A stretch of DNA of 64,000 nucleotides from Chrysoporthe austroafricana (Eukaryota > Ascomycota > Sordariomycetes > Diaporthales > Cryphonectriaceae). Under the pieces are notes generated by a model, which saw nothing but the letters and a program-made list of their open reading frames with translations, made no database searches and was not told the origin of the DNA. Within the stretch, counting starts at the first letter, position 1, and each line of letters starts with the position of its first letter. The position numbers and the translations under genes are program-made. The stretch is from NCBI GenBank assembly GCA_001051155.2, contig JYIP02000004.1, positions 2,040,383-2,104,382 on the forward strand, given 5' to 3'. This document shows positions 1 through 12,711 of this stretch, in pieces.

Positions 1-58
1 CCGTCATCATACATAAGGCTATCGTACACAGATGTCTCTCGCATCGAACCAGGTAGAA

Positions 59-1411
59 TCAAACACTTCGAGTCCATGAAAAGTCCTTCGTCACAACAAT
101 TTCATTCCCGGTCTGTGTACCCTCAGGACTCTCTGAGTTACTCGTCCCTACCTGGTAAGTGTACGCAGGTCCATTCTTGGTTGCATGAGCAGCCCCGGCC
201 CCAGCACCCGGCGCGAGCTCGACCTCATCATCGGCCGGAAGCGTCGCGTCCAGCGGCCCACGACCCTTGATTTTGCTCCACTCGCGCTTGCTAGACTTGT
301 GGCTGTTGGACACGTAGTACTGAGGTGTCGCGCCGGAATTCTTGGTCACTCTTGTCCTCACGGCAGCGGTCCAGCGCCGCACCAACGGTGCGTACGTGGG
401 CAGGCAGGCGCACACGATGCCGATGGATGGCTCAACGCATGACCATATGAAAACTTGGCACATGGCCCAGGTGAAGTCGGTCGAGTTGACAAGCTTGTCC
501 ATCATGGCTATTCGTACGATGCTAGCGACGCAGACACTGAGGCAGATATAGTCAGTGTGTGACTCCCAGGCAGAAGGCTTTGGTTAGAAAAGGAATCTTA
601 CAATGAGCCCAAAAGCAGGATACCGCATACGGCAACTTTCTGTCTGGGTTCCATCTGCAATTTCCAAACTAGATATAGATCAGTATAAAGCACAATAGGG
701 AGAGCATCAGAATCAAGTCGAGGGTACTCACTAGTTGGTATCGGTGTGAGCAAGACACAAAGATCAACGGCCAAGCCGATCACGCCGTTGATGAGGTAGA
801 ATACTGAGGCGTTGATACAGCTCCCTGTGGCAGTAGGGTCGGTGTATTGTCTCCAGTAGTAAGAAACTGGCCGGCAGCCCGAGAGCCAAGTGATCGTGAC
901 CTCCAACCCATGGGCAAGGGCGAAGCCGAAAACGATGTACCACAATCTTGTGGTTCCGAAGACCCGGCGGTAGAACAAAAGGATCGCCATCTTATAAGAG
1001 GTAACGCTCCATATGTAGACGATAACGAACGCATACGTTGTTTGGTACAGCTTGGTGAACTGGTCAAGAGTTACGACCCAGAGGTGGTATCCGCCACCGA
1101 ATCCTAGACTAGCTATGCAGCATGCTGCGTTGCCAAGTCCAAGAATCTTTCCGTCACAGTCAGCACGAGAGACGTCACCATAGGCAAGTTTAGAGTGGTC
1201 TCTGGATTGCACTCACAACTGCCGCGATGACGGCATAATCGTCAACACCAAGGCCCGGGCCTCTCCGAGAAAGACGAGCGAAGAGACGCAAGCCCACGGC
1301 AGCGAGGGCAAGAATTGTGACCACCGTGACGGACGCTATGATGTCTCCGTTCTGGTTTTCACTCAAATCAACGCCGGCGGGGGTTGGACCCCAGGCTCCA
1401 GAGTTGGACAT
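59..1411 (-). CDS. SAT4/PTH11-like rhodopsin-fold integral membrane protein
   Basis: Predicted 384-residue protein of the fungal rhodopsin-domain (SAT4) family, a seven-helix plasma-membrane group that includes PTH11-type receptors; the ligand is unknown. Exons on the minus strand are 1411-1217, 1146-732, 668-602 and 536-59, and the frame closes exactly. Introns have GTGAGT or GTAAGA donors and AG acceptors. Family hallmarks are the N-terminal helix followed by DDYAVIAAV, a GYHLW-like loop, the conserved IWKLQMEPRQK..GILLLGSF cytoplasmic loop after helix 5, and VEPSIGIVCACLPTYAPL in helix 7. The hydrophilic tail ends in VTKDFSW, a common ending in this family. The start is the first ATG that leads directly into the first helix; an in-frame ATG at about 1642 would add a poorly hydrophobic leader. 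Function in sensing is inferred from the family only. Confidence 0.85.
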
Positions 1412-4209
1412 GATGAGAATACAATTGACTGCGTGCTTCGTCGACTCGTAAGATGTGCTTGTGTCTTCACATGAGGCTGTGAGGAAATCGTAGGGCAGAG
1501 GGGATGGAGTTTGCAAAGCAAAGCCGACTGTAAACTCGACCGTCTTCGGCGGGACAGGGGAACAAGAAGATTCAAGAACAAAGGAATCCCAGATTCCTTT
1601 CGCCAGGTGAGATTGACATCCTGTCCCTGAGGCAAGAACCACCCCTGAATTAAGCCTCTTAAGGCAAGATACTACAATAGTTCGATCGGCATGTTGTCGG
1701 CCCTGAAGATGGATTCATCTTACTACTATGCATGGTGTTAAGGCCGAAAGAATCAACCTCCGTGTCATGTCTCATTGGCCCGTGCTGTGTTCGTGAGGGT
1801 GTCACTTTTCACCGGCGACACTATAGAAGAAGCACCGGTGGGCCTGGATCCACAACCCCACACACGCACGACAAGTCCAAGCACGGATCAGGATAGACAC
1901 TCATGCACAAGAGTGGTTCTAACATGTGTCATGGTGCTTGGGTAGCATTGCAGTAATTAGGATACCGTGCGGCATTACAGTGTTGATTGAACGCCGAGGG
2001 AGGCAGAGTGAGGCATGACTGTCAAAGTGGCAGAAACAAAATAGAAAGCCTCCGGGTTGTAATGGAAATTCGTGCCTAGAGCCACGATACACAGGATTTA
2101 GTTCCTAAGGTTGGCTCAAGAGCTAGCTCAAGTTCAGTCTTTCTATAACTGTTTCAGTTGGGGAAGGACAGAAGAAGAAAATGGGGAAGGGTGGGGGAGC
2201 AATAAGCTTCCGAGACGTCTCCGTATTTTATTCGTGAATGGAACTTAATCAGAATGACTTGGTAGCGAAAACTCTGTACGCTCTTTTTGTTCAAAGTAGG
2301 CTACACGCCGACCGAAACGTAAGAGATAGCCTTTGCTAGGGTCGCAGGGGTCCGAGCTTAACCAACACAGTGCCACGGTTCAATGTTACGAACGCTAATA
2401 CGTATTTTCAGCGCCTGGTTTGCTTGCGTCGCGAACCGCGTTCTCTTCATTACACTGGGCAAGAATCAGCTTCTGTACCATCAAAGAGATTTGCCCCTGG
2501 ATCTCCAGATTTGTTGCCTGTCTGCAGGTGATGGTGCTTCTGTATGACTAATACCGTAAACCGTCTGACAAAACACAGCCGTATAGCCGCTCGGTCCGAG
2601 TTTCTGTCGGGGGTGGGGGTTGCAAGTGAAGTAAGAGAGTGCATTCGCAGCTAGGTAGCCGCGTGTAGCTAAGGGAGAGGACTACTGGACCCACTTCCCC
2701 CGTCCTTCTCTTCCCCTTTATTCTGCTGAAGAGAGGTATATACACAGCTCAATGTCTCAAACCCTGCTATAATGGCGTGGTTTCCCCGATCCGGAGACGT
2801 GGGGTCGCTGCTTCTTCTCGCTAATGTGTCTCTTTCTTGGATGTAGACAACCCCCATTGATATCAGTGCCTGACACGCTTTCTTTTCTCTTAGAGATGTA
2901 ATTATTATGCCGTCTAGATAGATAATCTGTGAATGATCTCGGAGATTCTTGGGCCCGATGGTCCCACGCTTTTATTCATGGTGTCCTGCCTGCCGTGCTG
3001 TTCGCATTCTCTGGCCGTAGTAAGCTCCCTTCGTTCAGCCTGGATTCCGTTCTCAAGCCTATGAAATTTTCTATCTGGGGACGTGGAGAGCACCTGATAA
3101 CAGCGACTTACCAGCTGTAAATTAGACCAATCGAATGGATAAAGTGGTTTCCTGGCTAGAACGAGTAAATCAGCCTTGTTAGTCACCAAGTTAGTTTTGA
3201 TGCCGGAGCAACGGCTGGTTAAGTTCTTTGGGTTTACGGGTAGAGTAGCAAGCCCTTTGGTGATCACTTAAAGGCTTAGCTTTTCTCAACTGCTTTTCTC
3301 AACTGAGCGGAGTACGGGACAGAGGTAACTTACCGCTGAAAGGCTGTCCGGCGCGGAGTGTTCTAAACTCTGTTGTCTGCTAGAAATTCTCGAGGGAGGA
3401 TTGCTCAAATTCCACGGGAGGATCTACAGCCCCCCCGGATGAAACCCCAGGTTTTGGTTGAAGAACAAGGCGTGCTATTACGATTGCCCGTTTGGGAAGT
3501 CTTGGTACGTAGTGAGTAGTAGGCAGGTGCTGCAGGCAAGAGAGGTTCAAGAAGGCCCCCCTGGGATATTGCCAAAGCTCATGAAAATAATCTACTATTT
3601 TCCTAACAAACGAGCTACATCAAATTATCAACACCACAGCTAACACTATCACTATCACTATCACCATCACTGTCGCCATCGCCATCAGCATCCATCTCAG
3701 GCTGGCAAGTCAATAACCTCGTTGCTCGTCATGAATACATCTGTCGCCTTTGGGACCATCTTCCGTTTCGTTGATAATTTATCCGCTCATCTACCCGGCG
3801 GACAAATAAAGGAGAGGATTAGGACTATTTTATACATAATGCAGTGTGAAAAGAAATGCAAGTAGAGATGGGAAGATTCAACTTATTTTTTCGACTTAAT
3901 AAATCTATAGCAGTTTTTGACGGGGGTGACAACCCCCAGGTGATTTGAGAAAGCCTGTAGTCTACATGATGCTATTTGAGTGAGAAGAATCTCTCATAAA
4001 ATGTCTAGTGTACTTGATCTAGGGAGTAAGCACCACCTCTACCGTATTTGTCTATCTGTATGATCCAGTGTATTAACGAACTCCCGTATAGCAGCACAGA
4101 ACAAAAGAAAGAAATAACTTGAGCCAAATTTTAGCCCTCACTGTTGGACCAAGGCCTGTGATTCGGGCATTAAGGGGCAAGAAGCCCGTGATCTCATTGC
4201 GGCCCCAGA
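1412..4209. other. Intergenic region, no supported gene
   Basis: About 2.8 kb between the SAT4-family gene, whose promoter must lie near 1412-1800, and the 3' end of the ABC transporter. Only short overlapping ORFs without recognisable domains are present. An imperfect ACTATC/CCATCAC-type microsatellite occupies about 3645-3693. The rest is unremarkable, with no transposase-like ORF or terminal repeats seen. Confidence 0.6.
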
Positions 4210-7200
4210 CTACTTGCTTCTGGATCGCGCGGCGCGTTGCAATGGCCTGACCCGGAACAGATAGTAAGTGAGGACGGCGACAAACACGTTGAATACCACA
4301 TATGCCCAGATAATACCAAAGTTGCGCCATCGATCGTCCCAATAGATGCTATCCGCAGCCAGGTAAGTATCTGCCGTCGTGATGGAACAGTACCGACAGC
4401 TGCTCGTATCGTTGGGGTTCTGCAAGCTGCCCGCCGCGCCAGCGCCCTCGAGGTACGCCGCAAAGTACTCGCCACAGGTCTGGCCGAAGGGCGGGTTGAC
4501 GACCGAAGTTTCCGACTCAGAGCATACGACCGAGCGTCCGTGAAGCATCGTCGACGTCATGGCTGAGATCCAGTACGTGAAGGGGCTGAGGTAGTACATG
4601 AACTTCCAAAAGCCGGGGAGGGCAACTGGTGTCTGCAGGACGCCACAGAACATCAAGCTCATTAGCATCAAGAGAGTGACGACGGCACCCGCCGTCGTGG
4701 CGTCGGGAAGCGCTGCGATGGTCATCTGGGCGAACGAGCTCGCGTAAATGAACAGCAGGATGCAGAGCAGGAGGACGAGCCCTTGGCGCTGGGACTCCTG
4801 GTCTGCACCGACAACAGGATAGTAGAAGCATGCCCAGATGAGGATTCCGGTAACTATCTGATAGGGGATCTCGACAATGACGTTGGAGATGACGAATGCT
4901 TTCCAGCTATAGGCCTTGCTGGGACGTTCACGGACTTCATATAGTGACCGCTGCGTTACGAATAGCGGCTGGATTTGCTGGACAAGGGTCGAAAAGAGCG
5001 TGACGATCTGGAAAACCGAGAAGAGGACGTTCTGCATGCCGGCGAGTGTACCGCCGCCTTTGTAGAAGGAGAATCCGATGAAGAGGCCGGCTGCAATGCC
5101 GAGAATGAATTTTGAAAACACGTAGGAGGGCATCCGCCAGTATTGTTGGAACACCCGGACGGTGACCGATAGCAATTGCTGACTGAAGGGCATAGCAAAC
5201 TCTGAGTGAGTTTGGTCGTCATCTGTTGACTGCTGGTGGCTTTTCTCGACTGCAATGCGGTCAATTTCGGTCTCGATGTCTTGGCGCTCCTTGCTGTCGA
5301 GCCACTGAGAGTGCCAGTCCACCTGAGCGCTGTTGGCGATCTCAAGCATATATTCCGCCGGGTTTTCGTCAGGAGCACATGGCCGTGCTCCCCTGGACTC
5401 GAAATAATTGAGCAATGTTCGAGAATTCTGCCCGATCTCTCCGAAATATACGGTCTTGCCTCCTCTGGCTAGGAACAAGAGGCGGTCGAATTCTTGGAAG
5501 AGAATGGCACTGGGCTGGTGTATAGTGCACAACACAGCCTGACCGGCGTCTGCGAGTTTTCTTAGGAATGCGACAATCGCCCAAGAACTCTGCGAGTCAA
5601 GACCGCTGGTAGGCTCGTCGAGGAAGAGCAAAAGCTTGGGTTTGGCTGCGAGTTCGACACCGATGGTGAGAAGCTTCCTCTGCTCAACGTTGAGTCCCTC
5701 GCCAGGAATGCCAACCACCGCATCTGCGAAGTCGCTCATATTCAACATCTCAATGACCTCCTCGACAAACTGGTACTTCTCTGCTTTGCTGACCGACTTA
5801 GGTTGACGCAGCATAGCGCTGAATCGCAGGCTTTCTCTGACTGTAGCCGTCTCCAGGTGGAGGTCTCAATGGTCGATGAAGTTAGCATTATTAAGGGAGA
5901 AATTGAAAGCAGAGAACAATAAACTCACCTTGCTGCTGAACATAGCCCGTCTTGCGTTGAAAACTCTCATCTAGAGGCTTCCCATTGACCAACATGTCTC
6001 CTGTGATCACACCCATAGTCGTTCGTTGTGCAAGGGCATCAAGCAACGTGGTCTTACCAGCGCCACTAACCCCCATGAGTGTTGTCAAGGTTCCGGGCTT
6101 AACCCAGCCCGACACATGGTCCAAGAGTCGTCTTTCTTCCCCCTTGATGTGGATATCATATGTAACATCTTTCCATGTGAAAATGTCCTTCTGTGGCTCT
6201 AGAGCACGAATTTGGGGCACCGTCTCCTGCCCGGTCTCGTCTCTGGCTTTCCATTGGGACTGGTTCTCGACGTCACCCTTACTTTGAAGATGCGGCGGCA
6301 CATGTCCTCGACGGAAGACCAGAAACTCTGCAGAGCTGTTGGTGCCCGAATTGAGCTCTATGACAACCATGTAAATACTGGTGAAAAAGACCAAGAATGC
6401 AATGAGAATGCCGAAATTTCGCCAAGCATGAGACCAGTAGTAAGAATAGTTTAACTCGATAAAGGAGTCTCCACTGACTGTCGACCGACCGGCAACAGAG
6501 CCGACTGCGTTACAGATCCATGAATCGCCCTGAAGTGGAGTGTAAGACGGGATGATTGATGAGCAGATGTACTCATGACCGTGGAACTCATTGGCGACGA
6601 GGATTTCAAATGCGTAGTAGAGCGGGTTGATCCACCGAATCCAACTGAACCAGACTTTCATCTGTGGCACGGCTATGATGAACCCAGTGTAGATCGTTAG
6701 TGCCAGAACCAGTATGCCAGCGAATGACATTGCCTGGGACACTGTTTTTGTTGCGGCTGCGACTGTACGGAAAAGACCCGAGAAGACAAATGTTGCAATG
6801 TATGTTATCAGGAAGAATAAGAAGAACTGTCCTGGCTCCCGACGAAGACCCGCCAAGAAGTAGAGCACGACATTGAAGCAGACGGAGATCAGAAATTTGA
6901 CGGGGATGTCCGCGACTATGCCGGCAAAAGCTTCTGTGGCTGGATGGTAGAAAGCATACGCAGCGTGCTTCTCGATGATAGGTCTCTGTGCGTAGAGATT
7001 GCTAATCTCAGATATCGAGGATAGCGCGTTTGAAAGAATAGCGATGAACAGTACTGCTCCTTTGGAATAGAAGCCAGCGGTGGAGTCAAAGTTCGCCGGG
7101 CTGTAGAATACGGATCCAATGACAAGCGAGAGGATGACCTGCATGACAGCATTGACCACGGTAGAAGACTTATCGCCCCAAATGCGTTGGTAGGCTCGCT

Positions 7201-8874
7201 TGGTGTTGAGACTAATCTGTTGTCGGACGGTGATGGTGTAAGGTGATTTTGGACGAGCATGTCTTGCTTGCCTGTGCTTTTTGTTGGATCGAAATTGCTG
7301 CAGTGTCGGATTATCCCGCTGTTTCTGGTCAGAAGACAGATCATACGCCTCTGAATGACGCGTGATGCCTTGGTGAAGAGCACGAAACTCTGGTGATGCA
7401 CGCCAGTATCTCTCAAACTCCTCTGGGGTGCGTGGTACATTCCCCTCCATACCCTGACGAGCTTTACGCTCGACGGGGTTTGTAACCGATGTGAGGAAGT
7501 CACCTGTGGTCTGTCGTGGAGGGCAATACCAGCCCTGCCTCTCAAAGAAAGCTTTGGCATCTCGTGCTGGTCCAAAGTAGATTTGTCTGCCCTCGTACAG
7601 AACCGTTGCTTTGTCGAAAAGGTCGTATATTGCTTGACTAGCCTGATAGATTGCAATAGCATGTGTAGCGCCAAAAATGTCGCTGAAAAGGCGGAGCGTT
7701 TGAACAAATTTGAGTGCGGTAGCTGAGTCTAATCCACGGGTACTGTAATCATGAGTTATTAGTCAGTCCATCCTCGACTTTCATCAAAGATCTGGAGTGG
7801 TCATACCTGTTGTCCCATGCGGCGAAGGGTGATCCAGCAAGCATCATCTCCGCTATACTGACACGCTTCCTCTCGCCACCTGAAACGCCCCTCACAAAAT
7901 CATTGCCGACCTTGGTATTGTACGTGTGGGTCAAGCCACAGATTGCCATGGCCACTTGAGTCGTGAGTTTGGAGAATTCCTGGCGAGACATGCCGTTGAT
8001 TCGATTAGATGGCGTCCGGCAAGCTGCAGCGAATTCAAGAGTTTGCCCAACGGTGAGATGAGGAAAATGCTTGTCGACCTCCTGATTATAGATAGCCTCT
8101 CCCCTGAATTCCTTTTTCATCTTAGGCTGAGAGATGCCATCATAGCTAATGGTAGACTTCTCATCGAGATCCAGTCCCCTCAGCTCGCCGCACATTGTCT
8201 TGAGGAGGGTGCTGCAGCCTGAACCTGGTCGACCAAGTACTATGAGAAGTTCTCCGCTCTGCAGAAGGCCGTCAAAGTCATGTAAGATAGTTTTGGGTGT
8301 CTTCTTCCCGAGGCGAACGAATTCGCCAGGAGTCATCGGTCCTCCCAGGACCGACCCGACAGTTTGTTGCAGCTGGACTGCATCTCCTGTCCCCGACACG
8401 GAAAGGTTTTTGAACATGATTCCAGTGCGGGAGTGTGATATCCCTTCACGTTCGAGTTGTCGGATGAAGCTCTGAGTCCCTGCTAGAGTGTGAGTACAGA
8501 AATACTGGAAGTGAGGTGGGTCACGGTTGAGGGATCTTCAGGTGGAGATGCAATATTAGCGAGGACTGACATTTTGCAGGATTAAAACTTGGACTCCCTG
8601 GATTCAGTTCTGGAGAGTCACTGGTGATAGAAATGACTTGACGCAGTCTCGAGGCATCTTCATCAGCGCGCGATGCCGTTCGTGAAAAGTTTGTAGCAAG
8701 CCTTTGCAATTCTCTCCTTTCGGGCTCGTCGATCAAGCCCCTGTCGACAAATGAGTCTTGAGACCGCCCAACTGCCGTACCTGAGCCTGAATCCGATACA
8801 TCGGCTTCGCTAAGGTTTTCGTATAAATCCCCGTCGTCTTCAGGTGACGGGGAATGCGAGTTTCCCTGCTCCAT
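4210..8874 (-). CDS. Full-size ABCG (PDR-type) multidrug transporter
   Basis: A 1482-residue ATP-binding cassette efflux pump with the reverse (NBD-TMD)x2 layout of the fungal pleiotropic drug resistance family, about the usual length. Exons are 8874-8571, 8482-7807, 7742-5929 and 5864-4210, in frame throughout. NBD1 carries Walker [10 protein letters not shown] (residues 185-193, with the PDR-typical Cys replacing Lys) and signature VSGGERKR (301-308). NBD2 carries canonical Walker A GVSGAGKT (884-891), the degenerate linker LNVEQRK (989-995) and Walker [11 protein letters not shown] (1009-1018). Each TMD has about six hydrophobic segments, and the TMD2 extracellular loop is Cys-rich ([14 protein letters not shown]). 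The acidic N-terminus is typical. Intron 1 uses a less common GTCAGT donor. The likely role is plasma-membrane export of hydrophobic toxicants; substrates cannot be read from sequence. A tandem 11-bp repeat lies in its promoter. Confidence 0.93.
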
Positions 8875-10793
8875 GGCCGAGTGTTGATCCTGAAAGCCCA
8901 GATTCCAAACTCAGAAAGGAGAAAATGCGAAGGACACTTAGTCTGCGGCCTTATTCAGACGATCCATCAAGAACGGCCACGACCGCTGTCTTGCCCAGGC
9001 AATATTATAAGCACGACGGGGACACGACGGGGACACGACGGACATCAGCCTGAACCCGGTGATCCGGAGGCCATCAGCTACTGATGAATGCCCGAACGCT
9101 CCTAAGTCTCCAAGGATATGGAGGCAGACCGCAATCATTAATAGTCATCCCGGATACCTCAAGACCCCCGTTCCCGGGGCCGGCCTGGTAATCGGATCTA
9201 AAAGAGTCTAGAACTAAATCATCGGGAGCTTCGGGTTCTCCTAGCACTGCCCGCGAGGGAGCGAGAGTTTAAAGATCAAGCCGATCCCGAAGCGGGCTTT
9301 CGGGTCAGTGAGCTTGATCCGAAATTCGTTTTGAGAGTCGAATTATGCGAGTTCCGTCGGCGTTTGCGAAGCCCCTTTCGTCATTCCAGTCTCACAGGGC
9401 AGGCTAGCGTCCGTTAGCAGCGGCTTCAAAGCCATTGCTGACTCAGATGGAGCCAAATGGCCGGACAGCTAGCTGAGTCCGGCACTCCGCAAGTCTCAAC
9501 AACCTGGGAACAAGCATGTGCCTAGGTGCGAGCTGAAGGGCTACTACGGATTCAGCGAGGCTGAGGCCACATATGCGACTTTAGATGCATGCGCAAACGA
9601 CAACCTTCTGGTCTTAGTGGGACAGTGACGTGCGTCAGTGCCTACGACTACCGCGACGGAGAAAGGCTCAGTTATTGTAGTACGATCTTGCCGCTTCTCG
9701 TTAGAAAATAAATCGTGAAATCGTCTTTTTAGATCACCCCTGCGCAATGGGCGGGGGAATTCATTTCCTCGGTTTTTCTTTAACTATAAGTTTGACATTC
9801 TCAAAGTACCGACTTGTTCCATTCCCAGTAACTGACTGTCACTTTCATGAAATCAGTTGTTTCGAATTGATAATAGAAGGTAACAGTTGTGTTCCGAGCA
9901 CTCTTGCCTGCGAAACTTGGCTGCCGTCCCTTATTATCTGATAATTTTGAACCATGTGATCGAAACTAGCGAACTAATTACTATGGTAATGAGAAAAGGA
10001 GCATGTGAGAGTTGATTCTTACTTGGGATTTCCTCATTACGAGAGCAAAGCACTCATTGAGCTACACAGAATTGGCACACTCTAGGCATGTGAATTATTT
10101 AATCGTCGCTCAGGTCCGAAGACGGGGATAACTGCTTTCTGTGGACCCAGGATGTCTTCGACCATCCGTAGCGCTTAGGTGTGGTGTTGTTGGCTGCTTC
10201 TATAAGTAGTCGCGGAGTGAATACAGTGGATTTCGATCTTCTTGTATTAAAATACCACCATCCTCTTAAGACATCTCGAGTTCATACTGTCTGTTGCATT
10301 TTTTTTTTTTTAAAAAAAAAGTCATCATTGTTACTAGTCCTGGGAGTTGTAGAAACCGCATCTAATGGTTGGAGGACATGTCTCGAGTATCATAACTCGC
10401 TTGAAACGAATTCTCAGGCCCTTTGAGAAATCCCATCATGAGACTGTCAGCCTCCGTTCAATTAGTAGGCCGCACATTTCCTAATTTACGCTCTCTTCTA
10501 CTTCTATGGGGCACGAAAGAACTTTTATAGCTTCCGGCCTAGACTCTCCTGCCCTGCGTACGTAATAGGGAGAGAAGGCTGCACTGGACATAAGAGATAC
10601 ACTATGAAAAGCGAGTGTTGCTGCGGATCTATCAAGACCGTTTCGATATATTGGAGACGGCTCTAGCATTTGCCGGTCAGGTCCCCAATAACTGCTTTAC
10701 TGCAAAACAAACAGGTGTTGAGAGGCAAGTTTCGCACTTTGGAGTTTACGAATACTAGCACCTATATTATATAAGTAGCTCCCTAAAGTCTAT
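8875..10793. other. Intergenic region
   Basis: About 1.9 kb holding the transporter promoter (see the repeat at 9012-9042) and, at its right end, the 3' flank of the NmrA-like gene. A T13A9 tract lies at 10299-10320. A CCCGAAGCGGGCTTTCGGG-like inverted repeat lies near 9285. No protein with a recognisable domain is encoded. Confidence 0.6.
9001..9042 (-). promoter_or_regulatory. Putative promoter of the PDR transporter: TATA-like box plus tandem 11-bp repeats
   Basis: On the minus strand, a TTATAATA-like element (9001-9010) lies about 130 bp upstream of the transporter ATG at 8874. Directly upstream of it are 2.8 tandem copies of an 11-bp unit, CACGACGGGGA on the plus strand, starting at 9012, 9023 and 9034. 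The CGG/CCG content would suit a Zn2Cys6 regulator, but this is inference; no binding protein is identified. Confidence 0.4.
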
Positions 10794-11732
10794 TCAAACG
10801 TCGAGAAATCTCGTCGCATATTGCTCAAAGGTCTCCGGGTCGTAACCGGAATACTTCTTCACATTTCCCGCAACCTCAGCGTAATTCAGGGGGGCAAAGG
10901 GGGTGTCACCGTGCCACCACTCCTGATTTTTCCAAAACGAGAGCATGTAGTCACAGATTACCTCCGGATGCCCTTGGTTCTTTAGACCGGCCGCCATCTC
11001 CGCAGGGGTGCGTTCGTTAGCCCTGATGTCCCTCCCGGACACCCTCTCTACCGTCTTCATCAACTCTGCATCCGTTGACAGCTGCGGTCCGAGCAGGTAG
11101 ATGATGTGCTTGCCCGTGGCTACGGGGGGATTGACGAGCACTGCACCGGCCACCTTGCCGATGTCGGACGGCGAGATGTTGTCGGACGGCGCCTTGTCCA
11201 CGACGATAGTGGCCTCCCATGGCGTCTTGCTGCGATCAAGGCTGTCTTTCAGGAAATTGCTGGCAAATCCCCCCCCGCGCAGGGCCGTGTAGGCAAGCCC
11301 GGTCTCGTGGATCGCTAGCTCAGCCTGTGCGTGGATCCATGGGATGAAACGCGCAGGCGTCACCTTTGCTAGGTCGTCGTCCGGGTGGATCGTGAAGGAG
11401 GAGAGTAAAACGACGTGCTCGATGCCCGCATCCTTCATGGCGTGGAAGGTCGGCTCCATCGACGGTCTCCCGTGCATTGCGTACACAAACGCGGTCTTGG
11501 CGCCGGACTGCTGGATGGCGGCCTTGACAGATTCGGGGTCTCTGAGATCCGCCCGAACACGGTTGAAGGCACTAGATTGTTCTTGTGCTGCATTGAAGGC
11601 CGCGATGGGCTTGTCGGTCTGGCGCATGGCGAGCCAGACCGAGGCGCCGCGCTTGCTGGCCTCGAGAGCTGCAGCGCCGCCTACTTCACCGGTGGGGCCA
11701 AAGACAATAACGTTGTTATATTTGAGGGACAT
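10794..11732 (-). CDS. NmrA-like family NAD(P)-binding protein
   Basis: An intronless 312-residue Rossmann-fold protein of the atypical short-chain dehydrogenase NmrA/isoflavone-reductase-like group. The N-terminal strand is followed by the dinucleotide-binding motif GPTGEVGG (residues 12-19), with a basic residue pair nearby and the conserved VVLLSSF segment (about residue 110) where the family keeps a Ser-rich strand. The substrate-side half contains ALRGGGFASNFL, typical of NmrA-like proteins. It may act as a redox-sensing regulator like Aspergillus NmrA or as an oxidoreductase; sequence alone does not decide. The start ATG at 11732 opens directly into the first beta strand. A TATATAA-like element on the minus strand near 11873 is about 140 bp upstream. 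Confidence 0.87.
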   Translation of the reverse strand: MSLKYNNVIVFGPTGEVGGAAALEASKRGASVWLAMRQTDKPIAAFNAAQEQSSAFNRVRADLRDPESVKAAIQQSGAKTAFVYAMHGRPSMEPTFHAMKDAGIEHVVLLSSFTIHPDDDLAKVTPARFIPWIHAQAELAIHETGLAYTALRGGGFASNFLKDSLDRSKTPWEATIVVDKAPSDNISPSDIGKVAGAVLVNPPVATGKHIIYLLGPQLSTDAELMKTVERVSGRDIRANERTPAEMAAGLKNQGHPEVICDYMLSFWKNQEWWHGDTPFAPLNYAEVAGNVKKYSGYDPETFEQYATRFLDV

Positions 11733-12711
11733 GGTCGTGCTCGGTGAGACTAGATGCTTCTTAATAGAGTTCGATCCTACTTTACGGAACGGGTGATGTT
11801 GCAGCTATACAAATAGCATCGGAATGGAATCGTTGACAACTCCAGAGCTACAGTCAATCATCTCGGCACATTATATATCCGCTATTATTTCTCAGATGCC
11901 CTGCGAACTGCTGACACATGATGACTAAGCACACCCCAATATGTCATAGACTTGGCAATGTAAGGTATCGTGGAGAGAATCGCGTGGATGAGATGAACTT
12001 GCTGAGGCTCAATCTTTGCATTGCTCGTTCTGGTGAAGAAAAATTGAAAATGAAAAAGAGAGGCTGGTCGGCAGATTTGACCATGATCATACTCCATAAG
12101 ATGTTAACCCAGAGGGGCAATTAATTGCCAATTCCACATTAACTTTAATATATGGTCCGATGTCAGATTATATTCCTTCCTGGTTTTTTCAGGTCTTGGT
12201 TGGTAAATGCGAGCTAAATAGAACAGAGACTTGGGCTCATCCTCCTAAGACGGAAATAGTACCGCCCTCCACGAACATAAGCTTAGACTTAGAAGCGACA
12301 GATTAATACTGTGAAATCATCAACTTCGACTATACTAATTATATTAAAAGTATGTAAGATGCAATTATATACACACGACTGTTTGTATATCGAGAGAAGG
12401 AAGTTCGGGGGGGAAGGGGTTGCCTTCCGCGTCACACACCTTCCTGCGCCCCCCGCCCTCTCCAATGGATAGCTCTACTACGTAGTGCATACAGGCGACC
12501 GCTACTACAAATGAAAGCTCACGTGCGCCCCGGAACTTGCGAGAACATGCTGATAGAGCAACTGAATGCCTTTAACTTAAATACTATTTTATCTCGAGAA
12601 GCGAGCAGGTATGTACCGCTATATCATATCATTGGCCTCTTTGTACAATTTGGTCTGACAATTATGAACAGTACCGGGATATCCTTATTCATTCTCGCCC
12701 CTTGTTCCTTT
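11733..12711. other. Intergenic, AT-rich
   Basis: Holds the NmrA-like gene's promoter and the 3' flank of the GH16 gene. The part around 12120-12380 is distinctly AT-rich. No gene-like reading frame on either strand shows domain features. Confidence 0.6.
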
